64,000 nt of DNA from the NCBI GenBank assembly GCA_944472155.2, contig OX235272.1:16972354-17036353 (forward strand), written 5' to 3'. Positions within the stretch are counted from its first letter, which is position 1. Each line of letters begins with the position of its first letter. Shown in pieces: positions 45,390 through 55,515 of the stretch. The DNA comes from Trichobilharzia szidati. Lineage: Eukaryota; Platyhelminthes; Trematoda; Strigeidida; Schistosomatidae. Position numbers and translations under genes: made by a program. A model generated the notes under the pieces. It had not been told where the DNA came from, made no database searches, and saw only the letters and a program-made list of their open reading frames with translations.

Positions 45390-45887
45390 NNNNNNNNNNN
45401 NNNNNNNNNNNNNNNNNNNNNNNNNNNNNNNNNNNNNNNNNNNNNNNNNNNNNNNNNNNNNNNNNNNNNNNNNNNNNNNNNNNNNNNNNNNNNNNNNNNN
45501 NNNNNNNNNNNNNNNNNNNNNNNNNNNNNNNNNNNNNNNNNNNNNNNNNNNNNNNNNNNNNNNNNNNNNNNNNNNNNNNNNNNNNNNNNNNNNNNNNNNN
45601 NNNNNNNNNNNNNNNNNNNNNNNNNNNNNNNNNNNNNNNNNNNNNNNNNNNNNNNNNNNNNNNNNNNNNNNNNNNNNNNNNNNNNNNNNNNNNNNNNNNN
45701 NNNNNNNNNNNNNNNNNNNNNNNNNNNNNNNNNNNNNNNNNNNNNNNNNNNNNNNNNNNNNNNNNNNNNNNNNNNNNNNNNNNNNNNNNNNNNNNNNNNN
45801 NNNNNNNNNNNNNNNNNNNNNNNNNNNNNNNNNNNNNNNNNNNNNNNNNNNNNNNNNNNNNNNNNNNNNNNNNNNNNNNNNNNNNNN
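45390..45887. other. assembly gap (498 N)
   Basis: Run of N. Any open frames drawn across it are meaningless. Confidence 0.99.
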
Positions 45888-45962
45888 AACCGAACGCAAT
45901 GGAGACGCACGGCTGAAGCCGTATGTTTCTCTAGGAATTTAAGGAAACAATAATAAATAATA
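45888..45962 (+). mobile_element. non-LTR 3' end truncated by the gap
   Basis: The last coding bases, TTTCTCTAGGAATTTAAGG and an AATAAT tail, then segment D2. Confidence 0.8.
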
Positions 45963-45964
45963 AT

Positions 45965-46607
45965 AATAGTACAGGTGGATGCCGTAATTAAAGCCTGTGG
46001 TATCGCTTGAAAATCTCCACAGAATATACCTCTAATCAGCTCGCATTTATCGCCGACAGAGTTCTTTGTTGACTGTTATTTCTTAGCGTCAGTCGAACCT
46101 TGAACATCAAGCCGGCAAAGACAGGTGTTGATTACTGTCTATAGTCTGCTGGAAATGATTTCTAAGATGTACTTGGCAAATCTTTGAACCACACAGAAGC
46201 ACTGTGGTGAAGTTAGTGTTGCGATTCTGTGCTTGTTGTTCCCTACTCTGAGTAAGATACATCTGCACACTGATATCAGAGTAATGAACATCTGTCTTGC
46301 TTTCTTACTCCAATCTTGGCTATCTTTGACGTCATCATCCGTCTCAATTAAGTGAAGCTAAACAGTGGTCAAATGTTTAAATCGCTTAGTAGGGTTTGGA
46401 CATAATTTTATTACTCTGACAATACGTTGTCTATGGGGACTATATAGAACTATATGTCATCCACTTTTTTTATCGCATCACTTATTCTCAGAAAATCAAA
46501 GCAGGTGATCCAGCGGAAAGTCTGTTTTCACCAAAATTATTATCAGACTCTACAGATAATAATGTGAACTCTGACAAAAAATGATTGGTTATGTGCTTTA
46601 TTAAATT
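45965..46607 (+). repeat. duplicated segment D, copy 2
   Basis: Direct copy of 14386-15055. A trinucleotide run at its right edge opens the non-LTR fragment 46608-47765. Confidence 0.85.
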
Positions 46608-47765
46608 ACTATTATTATTGTTCCCTTGGGTTCCTAGTGGAAAATAGGGCCTCAACTGCACGTCTCCACTGGCTTCCCTCTTCTGCTGAACATTTCACCT
46701 GCATTCATGTTAGTCCATACTGTTTCAACCCCTCTTCACACGATCTCCTCCATGTCACCCTTGAACTGATTTCCCACTCACCGCTTCCATTCCGGGTTCC
46801 ACTCGAGCAATGGCCTGACGGGTGATATCTCCCAGCGGGCTCCTCAGCGAGTGTCCAATCCATCTCCACTTTCTCCTGCATATTTGTTGGGCGATTGATT
46901 CTTGTTTTGTGTGTTCCCATACATTCTTGTTTGTGATTCTTTCCGGCCATCTGATCTTCAGTATAGAACGAAAACAGCTGTTGATAAAGGTGTGCAACAG
47001 GCTGTTGGAAATATTCTTTGTGACCCGCCAAGTTTCTGATCCATCCGTATAGAAGAACTGACTGACTTGACGTTTGTATTGAAAATCCGAAATTTGTTGT
47101 TGAATCTGGGTTGAGTGACGAAGATTTCGAAACTGGTTTCAGGTTGGTGAATGTGTTTCTCGCCTTCCCAATTCTCGCTCGATTTGACATCCTCGTCCGT
47201 TCCACCTGCCTGTAGTCGAGACAATGCTCCCTAGATAAGTGCAAGAAGTAACCTCTTTCAAATCCCTCCCGTTGATCGTGATTGGCGCTGGATGTTGCTG
47301 CTGTTGTTGTTGTTGTTGTTGTTGGTTGGTTATTTTCATAACCTCCGTCTTGTCTATGTTCACCTGGAGTCCTGTCTTCTCTGGCTGCTTCTTCGACCAG
47401 TTTGTCGGTTTTCGCTTGTAAGTCTTCGATTTTGTGTGACATCAAACATAAATCATCCACGGGCGAAATCCAGGTCTTCTAGATTCTTCACGTCGGTCCA
47501 GGATATCCCTGTCTTCTCCTTTCCCACTGTCTGACGCATAATCCAGTCCACCACAATTAGGAATATCATTGGTGATAATAGGCTAGCACCCTTGTCTGAC
47601 TCCTGTGTTTACTCCAAATGCCTCGCTGAGTTTTCCGTTGTGGATCACTTGAAATGTGCCGTTGTCGTACAGCTGTTGAATAAGGTTGATGAATAATATG
47701 AGTAGTTTCCAAATTACTTCGCGGCCAACGCTGTCGATGGCTTTATAAAATAGTTAATGAGAAAT
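46608..47765 (-). mobile_element. non-LTR retrotransposon, longest fragment of this family
   Basis: Minus strand, 3' to 5': AAT-type tail, terminal coding region (RRKWRWIGHSL), NTNVKSV block, TYLGSIVSTTGRW (47139-47363 frame), CAG-rich glutamine run (about 47292-47325), the region equivalent to the F-A-D-D block, and a KAIDSV motif-A-like reading near 47740. It is truncated where segment B2 begins. Multiple frameshifts make it inactive. Confidence 0.85.
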
Positions 47766-47869
47766 GAAAATCTCGAGTAGGGATGTCTTAATAATAAGAT
47801 TAGCAGGCAATTAAAACATTGCGCATTAAGATGCGAATTATAATAAGACAGTAGAGCAAACAATTATGG

Positions 47870-48020
47870 TGAATGTTCTACAAGCTCACGTTGTAACCGG
47901 GAATTTATGGTTCTGAACCCCAGTGGGTGCGCACTACTGAAGAGTCCTAAACTAGGACGAAACAGTTATCCAGTACCCAGATTTTTCATAATTTCTACTA
48001 ATGTCAGCTGGTGATAAATC
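47870..48020 (+). mobile_element. SINE A copy (B2 counterpart of 18735-18920)
   Basis: Box-B region (GGTTCTGAACCCC), hammerhead and 3' part. Confidence 0.65.
47931..47978 (+). ncRNA. hammerhead ribozyme in SINE A copy
   Basis: CTGAAGA (47937-47943), perfect stem II GTCC/GGAC (47944-47947, 47955-47958), GAAA (47959-47962), and ATC before CAGTAC. Stem I is imperfect (CACTA against CAGTA). Confidence 0.6.
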
Positions 48021-48129
48021 GTGTAGTGAATTACATGGACGAAGATGACAAGTGAGATAATGCCACGAAACGATAAATAAATAGAACCGAAGTAGGAACA
48101 GGCATTATGGTAGTTTATCATAAACCGAT

Positions 48130-48375
48130 TTAGATCACGAAACTTGGACAAACCTTTCCGCATACAAAGGTCTCATCAAAGTTTCAGCAAGACAAATGAG
48201 TCGAATGCGTAATGATTTAGGTGGGTTATTTTTCACCTTGTAGACACATTTAAGTGAAAATGGTTGTAGAAATAAGGTGATCGGTACTGACCAGATGTTC
48301 GATTATTGCGCTTCTAATAGCCCCACTTCCATATCTTCTTAACCATGCAGGATAATGTTCTCGCACCCGCTTGTA
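48130..48375 (-). mobile_element. PLE endonuclease fragment (B2 counterpart of 18385-18640)
   Basis: Same blocks as the B1 copy, inverted, with some further changes. Confidence 0.6.
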
Positions 48376-48454
48376 TTATTTTATATTAATCTGTTATATT
48401 TTGTATTCCATCTGAACGTTATTCATCTTACTCTTTCTGCTATTGTGGAAACTA

Positions 48455-48800
48455 TTTTCCGAGTCACAAGTTTGGCCACGAGATGACATCCATTAGAGAA
48501 CCACTGGAGAAGCAGGTAGTACTGTGCAACGTTTTCGTAGTAGTCTGGTACTATTCAGTAGTATTGATAAACTACCAGTGTTCGGAACCAGGACCTTCCA
48601 GTTAGTTACAAGGCTAGCTCGTGGGCCATTCAGCAATTGTAACTGTATCCAAAGGCCCATGAATTTCAACGTCTACTAATGCATCCAGTAACTGAATGGC
48701 CCACGATCTAGAAGCGTCCAGGGTTAAAACGCGGGAGGGTGTTTTTTCAAAAAGAACCCCGAACTAGAATGAAGCAACTGCTCAGTCCTTCAAGTTTATT
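48455..48800 (-). mobile_element. SINE A copies (B2 counterpart of 17975-18330)
   Basis: The minus-strand copy runs to about 48700 and a short opposite piece follows. A decayed hammerhead lies at 48518-48565. Confidence 0.6.
48518..48565 (-). ncRNA. decayed hammerhead in SINE A copy
   Basis: Counterpart of 18189-18235. CTGAATAG and GAAA are readable. Confidence 0.4.
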
Positions 48801-48962
48801 AGTTTGCCAGTCCTAACTAAACTAAAAGCACCTGACTAAACATTAGTGAAAACATTATTACGCCTAGCATATTCAATTTACTAGTCCTAAATTTAAGATA
48901 TTTATTCTTCATCAAAACTATATTGACTAAATCTTGGAGTAAACCTGAACAGAACCATTTTT

Positions 48963-50239
48963 CATACATTTGGTTCCCTTGATAAATTTCGATAGAGAAA
49001 GAAAGACCAGATTTGCAGTATAAAATGATATCATTCTATTTCACAGGTTCTCATCATCTGCAAACTACCTGAAATTACAATGGTTATAAATAATAACATT
49101 TCATACTTCATTGTTTGAAAGGTAATACAGAAAGCATTATAAGATAAACGCATCCGGAATATAAGGATTAAAATTTTTGTAGTTTAAGTTACCATCAATT
49201 TATATACTATCAAACTATGAAGAAAGGAAGAAAAAGGGAGGGGGTGAGAGAAGACAGAAAACAGAAAAATCTAATAAACAGTGTCAACATGGCAACTCAA
49301 CAAGGTCAAAGTTCATCAATTTGAAAACTTGCTTAGTGAGTTGAACTCACTAGTGTCTATGAGTAATCAGTGTAATGAAAGTGATATGGTTACCAAGGGA
49401 GTGAGAGATTGACTACACTCTCTTTCTGTATGCACAAGTTTGGTCTGAGACGTTTGATTGCAATTGCTTCAGCAAATCGTAGTAGATTCTCTGTCCTTTG
49501 TATGTTTAATATTTTGAAGGATTTGGAAATCTCAACAAAATGGCCCGTATCCACATAGTGTCTGGTAATTGCACTTTGTAAATATTTGCTTCCTTTTAAG
49601 CATAAGTTTCTCGGAATATGCTCTGAAAACCGGATAGAAGCCTTTCTTTCTGTCTTTCCGATGTACTTGCTGCCACAGGCGCACGTAAATTTATAAATGC
49701 AGTTGGAGGTAACATCAGCAGGGTACTTATCCAGTTTCGATTGGCTTATAGAGCATGTAGTACTGTATAGTGTCACTAGATTGGCTGCAGGGAAGCATCT
49801 CTTGATTGCTCCTTTCATCCTTTTTTCAATCTTTCGCGATACTGTTTCTCCTTTGTATGGGAGGCAAATGAATACTTTCTTCTTTTCAACTATTGGATAC
49901 TTCTCTTTCTCATCTCTTTCTTTGCTGTACTTTAGGATAAATCCTTTTGGATACCCGTTTTCCTTAAGGCATTTTTCAACAAAGCTTAATTCTTCTTCTA
50001 TCTTGTTGGGCGAACATAACTTCCTAGCCCTGTCCTACAGTGTCCCTACTAATCCCCGCTTATAGCTCATAGGGCAGAAGCTGTTGTAGTTAAGGTATTG
50101 TCCGGTCCAAGTTTCTTTTCTGTAGATGGACTTTTCGACCGTTCCATCGTCTCTTCGTTTTACATTTAGATCTAGGAAATTGAACTCATCGTTGTGTTCG
50201 TATTCCATGGTGAATTTAATGTTTGGGTGGACCTCATTT
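48963..50239 (-). mobile_element. young Penelope-like element insertion
   Basis: Flanked by AGAACCATTTTT at 48951-48962 and 50240-50251. The other B copy has this site once and unbroken (17545-17556 on the opposite strand). It is 5'-truncated inside the reverse transcriptase, without an inverted arm at its 5' end. It carries a long PLE frame with a single stop. Confidence 0.92.
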
Positions 50240-50247
50240 AGAACCAT
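49390..50247 (-). pseudogene. PLE thumb plus GIY-YIG endonuclease, one nonsense codon
   Basis: One frame of 286 codons including a TAG at 50035-50037. Order: thumb (FNFLDLNVKRRDDGT, KSIYRKETWTGQYLNY), linker (RARKLCSPNKIEEELSF), then a cysteine-rich lead (CIYKFTCACGSKYIGKT) that carries the GIY-YIG signature, RFSEH, HYVDTGHFVE, and the C-terminal block (RFAEAIAIKRLRPNLCIQKE, NLSLPW). The reverse transcriptase palm is missing because the element was truncated on insertion. The ATG at 50247 lies in the flanking duplication and is not a real start. Such a well-kept frame suggests a recent insertion. Confidence 0.88.
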
Positions 50248-50909
50248 TTTTGTTGTTTTATTAAAGTATCACGATATCAAGTTACGTCAAATGACATACT
50301 TTTTGTGAAAATACACGAAAGTATATACGCATATATGTGTACACTATATGCGGAAAATTAGAATAACAATAATAGTAATGATAATAATAATAATAATAAT
50401 AAATGTTCCACTGCTGAAACGAAAACACCTGAAATAGAGTAGAAATTTCATCAATCGATGTAACTAACTGTCCATCAGGATATTGTCTAATCTGATCACA
50501 TACACTCACATAATTTGTCCGTTTTTTGTCTGATACAAATCAGTTTTTAAGTTTATTACAACATTAACAGGACACTAACCAGCACCAGCCCCCGTCAATC
50601 GCCTCTACATCCACCCTAGCACACACCCTCCTTAACATATATTTTTGATCAATAATTACAATGTATTTTGAAATTTTATTTTATTGATAGTTAATTACTG
50701 ATTACAACTGTTTTGAAATTCTACTCATCTACGTGTATAATTTATCTGTTGTTCTCATCAAGTATCAATAGAAAGAAAGAGGCAGGGAGCAAAAAATTGT
50801 GTTTTTTATTATTTCAAAGTAGTTTGTGTACTTTTTCCAATGAATAACCTTTCTGTTAGCCAAATTATTCCAAATAGAATCGGATCTGTGATGCTAAAAA
50901 CCTTCCGTA

Positions 50910-51160
50910 TACTTTTTTTTCCTTCAAGTTCCCCAGTGGAACATAGGGCTTCAAACTAGTGACTTGAAGTTTCTGTAGCAGTGTTTATTTTACAGGATGA
51001 GGTTGCTAGCCACTTCATGCCCAACCTTTCCTCTTCACCAGCTTTATTTCTGGCTTAGCGAGGTAAGGGAGTGCGTCTGTGGCCAGGGATTGAACCCCGG
51101 ACCATGTGCATGGTTGGCGAGCGTCCTAACCGCTATACCACCGACGCACTCTCCGTATAC
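50910..51160 (-). mobile_element. SINE B copy (B2 counterpart of 16640-16885)
   Basis: Minus strand with LINE-like tail (TTCCCCAGTGGAACATAGGG on plus), body and tRNA-like head ending near 51153. Box B is TGATTGAACCCC-like on plus. Confidence 0.75.
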
Positions 51161-51227
51161 AGTGTAAACTTAAATTAATTACAAAAAGTTTACTGGTAGG
51201 ACTCGATATTGTGAATTTTGAGATTGT

Positions 51228-51664
51228 TCACTTACAAAAATGATGTACTTTCTTATTAATAGTAATATCTTTATTCTGGACAGTATTTACAAAATGTAGA
51301 GAATTTTCAGAGGACTTTATAGAATGATTTGTTTTCCTTCGTACAACATCTTCAAGTAAAATATTATTTGATAGTATATCCTGTGACACAATGTTCTCTG
51401 AGCTGAAGCACAAACCATTCCAGTATGATACATCGGCTCCGTGTCCTCCTAGAAATCCATGATATCTAGTTGAAAGCCAATTGTAAGTGGTTCAGAAGTA
51501 CATTTTGAGACCCAAGTACATAACGGAAGAACAGTTATTTCATGTATTGGGACAAGTTGCCACCCACAATCAAGCTTTTCCTCAAGTTTAGTAAGAACTT
51601 GCGAAACAAAAGCTTGTAAACATTTTAAATACACACAAGAGTAGATTATACCATTAGAGGTCAC
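51228..51664 (-). pseudogene. broken duplicate of the unrecognised frame 16170-16562
   Basis: It reads in two frames: 51449-51664 (LKCLQAFVSQVLTKLEEKLD, LPLCTWVSKCTSE) and 51228-51413 (NHSIKSSENSLHFVN). An indel near 51460 separates them. Confidence 0.4.
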
Positions 51665-52190
51665 ATTTTAATCGATTCAATTAAAGCGAAACCGAACTAG
51701 AGAGATCGAAGTTTTTGAAGCCCAAGTTTTAAGCAGGCTGCCAGTATGATTTCGTCAAAAAAATAACACCAATAAGAAATCACTGAAAACCTAGGAGCTC
51801 TGGACAATGATCTGCATCTCGTGGAGAAATCTCTATTCAGATCAATCAAAAATACCCACCAAAACACCGGTGATCATAAAATGATTTACGGAGATATGGT
51901 AGAATGTATGAACCCCTTACACTGAAACTTCCATTTGCATTTGTCCTTCGTTTTATGATACATTTGTCTTCCTTTGATGATTTCTTCATTGTTTTACAAC
52001 AATATCTCCTCTTCACAAATTAATCCTTCGTTCATTTATTCAATATTCTTATAGAAGACAATTTACGTAATATGCTACTTACAAAACCTTATCAGTAGTC
52101 TACTGAGATTATTTTGAATCCCGTATTGACTGATTTTATTGCACGGAGATACTTCAATTCCTTTGAAATATTGGCTCTTAGTAAGGACGT

Positions 52191-52480
52191 TTTATTCATG
52201 CCTTTGGTTTCAACCAAGATTTGTTCACTTTTCATAGAGAAGACTGTAACTCGCTAGAATACAAGTACAAGCAAGTGATAATTCCTGAATGGGACGGGAT
52301 TCCACTGCCAGCCTCCGAGAACCAAATGACGTTTAATAATATACTCATAAGCATCTAAGTGAATAGTGTTTATCAATATTAGTGGCTTTTGTGAAATGAT
52401 TTAAGGTTGGTGAAATCTTTTTTATTTAAGTCAAAATCGCTACTGATTACTTTCCGTTTATTGGAAAAAGATGAAACATT
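52191..52480. other. no gene seen
   Basis: Unique sequence to the right of inverted segment B2. No feature supported. Confidence 0.4.
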
Positions 52481-52620
52481 ATTGCGTCAGTAGTTCAGTG
52501 GTAGAATGCTCGCCAACGATGCAGGTGGTCTGGATTCGATTCCCTGCTGACGTACCCTTTAACCTTTCTCAGTGAGTAGCAAGCCTACTCAGTATAAGAA
52601 ATATCATCGATAGTAAAATA
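52481..52620 (+). mobile_element. SINE B 5' part with tRNA-Gly-like head
   Basis: 52484-52554 folds as a cloverleaf-like unit with acceptor arms GCGTCAG/CTGACGT, box A TAGTTCAGTGG and box B GGATTCGATTCC. The D arm and lead-in (TTCAGTGGTAGAATGCTCGCC) are like eukaryotic tRNA-Gly. The anticodon arm is mismatched, so it is not a working tRNA. Confidence 0.6.
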
Positions 52621-52623
52621 TAT

Positions 52624-52820
52624 TAGATGGTTGGAGGCAATCGGCAGGAAGCCTTGGCCACACCTAGGTTTCGTGCTAGTTGGCACTCATCAGCAAGGCG
52701 TATCTGCAACCTTGAAGGAACTCATGTTCCTTCTGATATTCGAACCCGCGTCACCCAGTGCTTCAGTCAGAGACGTTACCACTGAGCTATTCAGGCTTGT
52801 GACTGACCTCCTGTAGGACT
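52624..52820 (-). mobile_element. SINE C, left member of an inverted pair
   Basis: Minus-strand tRNA-like head (TAGCTCAGTGGTAACGTCTC, box B GGTTCGAAT) followed by hammerhead and CTCCAACCATC end. It faces 52883-53080 across about 62 bp. Confidence 0.75.
52651..52699 (-). ncRNA. hammerhead ribozyme of SINE C (cleavage site altered)
   Basis: Minus strand: GCCTTG and CAAGGC form a perfect 6-bp stem I. CTGATGA, a perfect GTGC/GCAC stem II with a CAACTA loop, GAAA, and palindrome ACCTAGGT follow. GTGTGGC replaces the expected GTC at the cleavage point. Confidence 0.65.
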
Positions 52821-52882
52821 GTTTAGGATATTTTTGATTGCACACTAGTCAGTAGCTAGTGTAATGTGTCTATAACCAATAC

Positions 52883-53080
52883 AGTCCTACAGGAGGTCAG
52901 TCGCGAGCCTGAATAGCTCAGTGGTAACGTCTCTGACTGCAGCACTGGGTGACGCGGGTTCGAATCTCAGAAGGAACATGACTTTCCTCAAGGTTGCAGA
53001 TACGCCTTGCTGATGAGTACCAACTAGCACGAAACCTAGGTCAGGCCGGGCTTCCTGCCGATTGCCTCCAACCATCTAAT
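52883..53080 (+). mobile_element. SINE C, right member of an inverted pair
   Basis: tRNA-like head with box A (TAGCTCAGTGG at 52914-52924) and box B (GGTTCGAATC at 52958-52967), then the hammerhead and the CTCCAACCATC end. Further inverted homology outside (TAGTCAGTAGCTAGTGTAAT near 52847 and its reverse near 53190) shows the repeat unit is longer. Confidence 0.75.
53003..53052 (+). ncRNA. hammerhead ribozyme of SINE C
   Basis: CTGATGA (53010-53016), stem II GTAC/GCAC (one mismatch), GAAA (53031-53034), palindrome ACCTAGGT (53034-53041) and cleavage base C 53042. The 5' strand GCCTTG (53004-53009) is intact, but its 3' partner has changed from CAAGGC to AGGCCGGGC. Confidence 0.6.
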
Positions 53081-53214
53081 ACCAACAATTCACAGTGTAC
53101 AGTAATGGTGAGCCAACTAGCATGGTGGCCACATTGCAAATACCTGACTGATAGAATTCAGTCTGCACCGAAGATAGGACTAGACACATTACACTAGTTA
53201 CTGACTAGTGTACA

Positions 53215-53580
53215 ATCAAAAATATAGTAAAACATAAGAACTCAAGAATAAAACCCAGTGCCTTACTTGTAAAGGGAGGAAAAATGCTGAGACATTAATT
53301 CCCTAGTAGGTTGTAAACATTTCTAGTTCTCAACACTGCTTGATATTTTGTTGTTAGAGATTAGTAACAATCAAACAAACATTGACAGGTCAATTATAAT
53401 AATGTTTACAAAACAAAACACTGAATGGTGATCACTCAGTAAGATGAATTCACACATGTTAGAATATGCTAGACATCACGCAGTAAGCCAGTATCTAAAC
53501 GGTGACATGTTTACCGTATTCAGCAACGGAATTTCTTTTGTTTCATCCAACACGGTGAGTGTAAACTGGTTCGCAGTCTC
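53215..53580. other. no gene seen
   Basis: AT-rich, no supported feature. Confidence 0.4.
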
Positions 53581-53584
53581 AAAG

Positions 53585-54450
53585 TTATTATTATTATTGT
53601 TCCCTTGGGTTCCTAGTGGAACATACGGCTTCAACTGCACGTCTCCACTTGCTTCTGTCTTCTGCTGTACTTTTCACCTGCGTCCATGTTAGTCCATACT
53701 GTTTCAACTCCTCTTCACACGATCTCCTCCATGTCACTTTTCCACTGACGTCCCACTCGCCGCTTCCCTTTCGGGTTCCACTCGAGCGTTGGCCTGACGC
53801 GCGATGTCACCCAGCGAGTGGCCTCCTCAGCGAGTGAGTGTCCAATCCATCTCCACTTTCTCCTGCATATTTGTTGGGCGATTGCTTCTTGTTTGTTTTG
53901 TTTGTTCCCATAGTTTCTTGTTGGTTCTTGTTCTTTCCGGCCATCTGATCTTCAGTATAGAGCCAGCGAAGACAGTTAGTTGTTGATAAAGGTCTGCAAC
54001 AGGCTGTTGGAAATATTCTTTGTGACCCGCCGCCAAGTTTCTGATCCATCGTATAGAAGAACTGACTGATTTGACGTTTGTATTGAAAATCCGAATTTTG
54101 TTGTTGATGCTGAGTTGAGTGACGAAGATTTCCAGATTGGTTTCAGGTTGATGAATGTGTTTCTCGCCTTCCTGATTCTTGATTCCGATTTGACATCCTC
54201 GTCCGTTCCACCTGCCTGTAGTTGAGACAATGCTCCCTAGATGAGTGAATGAAGTAACCTCTTTCATCAAATCCCTCCCGTTGATGGTGATTCGCGGTGG
54301 ATGTTGCTGCTGCTGCTGTTGTTTTGTTTGTTGGTTGGTTATTTTCATAACCTTCGTCTTGTCTATGTTCACCTGGAGTCCTGTCTTTGCTGCTCCTCCT
54401 TAGCGACCAGTTTGTCGGTTTTCGCTTGTAAGTCTTCGATTTTGTGTAAT
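53585..54450 (-). mobile_element. non-LTR 3' fragment
   Basis: ATT-type tail, CTAGTGGAACATACGGC, terminal coding region, the frame 53827-54372 (TSFTHLGSIVSTTGRW, IRIFNTNVKSVSS, KIRWPERTRTNKK) and truncation near 54450. Confidence 0.85.
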
Positions 54451-54915
54451 ATGACTGATGATGGCTAGTCACAGAATTCAACCAGTACGTTTCAACTCTT
54501 TTGTTACCCTTCATTTGGGCATACAAATTTGAAATATCAATATCAGCTGTAAGTTCACTGAAGATTCAAGAAAAGTGGTATTTTGTTTCCTTCTAGTCTA
54601 CTGAGACAAACAAAGCACCCATAAATAATCAATCACCCCACAACTAAAATAGTGAAACTGAATATCACATGTGTTACATCACCCACACCACTCTCGTGTA
54701 AGTAATCCAAATCCATCCAGGCTGACCTAATTGTCGGACTGATTTTCATCCAAACTTTTGGCTGTACTGAAGTCAACCAACTACATATCAATCTTCCGTA
54801 TGGATTTTCATTATTCAATTTCTTTTGCGATATAATTAACTAAGACTGTATTAAAACTAAGTTAAAAAAACGAAATTTTCTAAGAAAATACTGTAAACTG
54901 GTCTGTAAAAATACG
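54451..54915. other. no gene seen
   Basis: AT-rich, no supported feature. Confidence 0.4.
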
Positions 54916-54919
54916 AAAT

Positions 54920-55090
54920 AAGGAAGTGGAGAGGTGGGGTTCTTTTGCCGATGGGTTCTGCATTCAAGTCTCAGTTGAAACACCACCACCACCTCTACTC
55001 GACATGCACGTACATCCAGATGACAAGTCCCAAACGAAAGAAAATATGCGTCCTCGACTCCACTTCTGATAACCTTGTAACCACGTAATA
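54920..55090 (+). mobile_element. Sm-alpha-like SINE remnant
   Basis: A decayed box-B-like region (GGGTTCTGCATTCAAGTCTC, 54953-54972) precedes a hammerhead remnant. This is the order known for the schistosome Sm-alpha family. Assignment is by resemblance only. Confidence 0.45.
55008..55078 (+). ncRNA. Sm-alpha-like hammerhead remnant
   Basis: GTACATCCAGATGACAAGTC then CCAAACGAAAG and GCGTCCTCGACTCCACTTCT align with the Sm-alpha ribozyme layout. The CTGAYGA core is damaged (GATGACA) and stem II is lost. Confidence 0.5.
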
Positions 55091-55104
55091 AATATCCATT
55101 AACC

Positions 55105-55515
55105 TAACAGTTGTCTTCGCTCAATACTCGCTCAAGATCAGATGGCCGACCAGAAAAGATCAGCAACAGAGAAGGATCTCTGGTAATGAGCGAGCCAATC
55201 CAGCTGGAACCAATTGTGAAACAAATATGCAGGAAGAAATGGAGATGGATTGGCTGGCCATACTCTGAGGAAACAAAGCATCAAGTGACATCACTAGACA
55301 AGCCATTATTCGAGTGGAACCCGACTGAAAGGGAAGCGGCGAGTTGGTCGTCAGTGCTAGGGTGGGTGACTTGGAGGAGGTCATGTGAAGAGGAGATGAA
55401 AACGTGTGGGCAGACTTGTAGCCAGGTGGAGACTGTAGCAGAGAAGCGAACGCAATGGAGACGCACGGCTGAAGCCCTATGTTCCTCTAGGAATTAAAGG
55501 AAACAATAATAATAA
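55105..55515 (+). mobile_element. non-LTR 3' fragment at the left edge of segment A2
   Basis: Coding frame 55111-55497 open over most of its length (KKWRWIGWPYSEE, TWRRSCEEEMK, CSSRN stop), then AAT tail. AACCTAAC flanks it on both sides (about 55095-55102 and 55516-55523). Confidence 0.85.

Larger units (their letters stand above)
47765..52190 (-). repeat. duplicated segment B, copy 2 (inverted)
   Basis: Reverse complement of 15691-19015. It contains the PLE 48963-50239 as an extra insertion and lacks the SINE 17670-17903. Confidence 0.85.

Noticed and set aside
45323..45916. Long open frames of about 170-197 codons on both strands
   Set aside because: They consist of the N run and carry no sequence information.
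47139..47363. Glutamine-repeat protein frame (QQQQ run)
   Set aside because: It is part of the non-LTR fragment 46608-47765 where a CAG/CAA run expanded; not a host polyglutamine gene.
52883..53080. CRISPR-like or phage-like repeat-spacer structure among the short repeats
   Set aside because: The repeats are dispersed SINEs with tRNA-like heads, not regularly spaced, and the window is eukaryotic.
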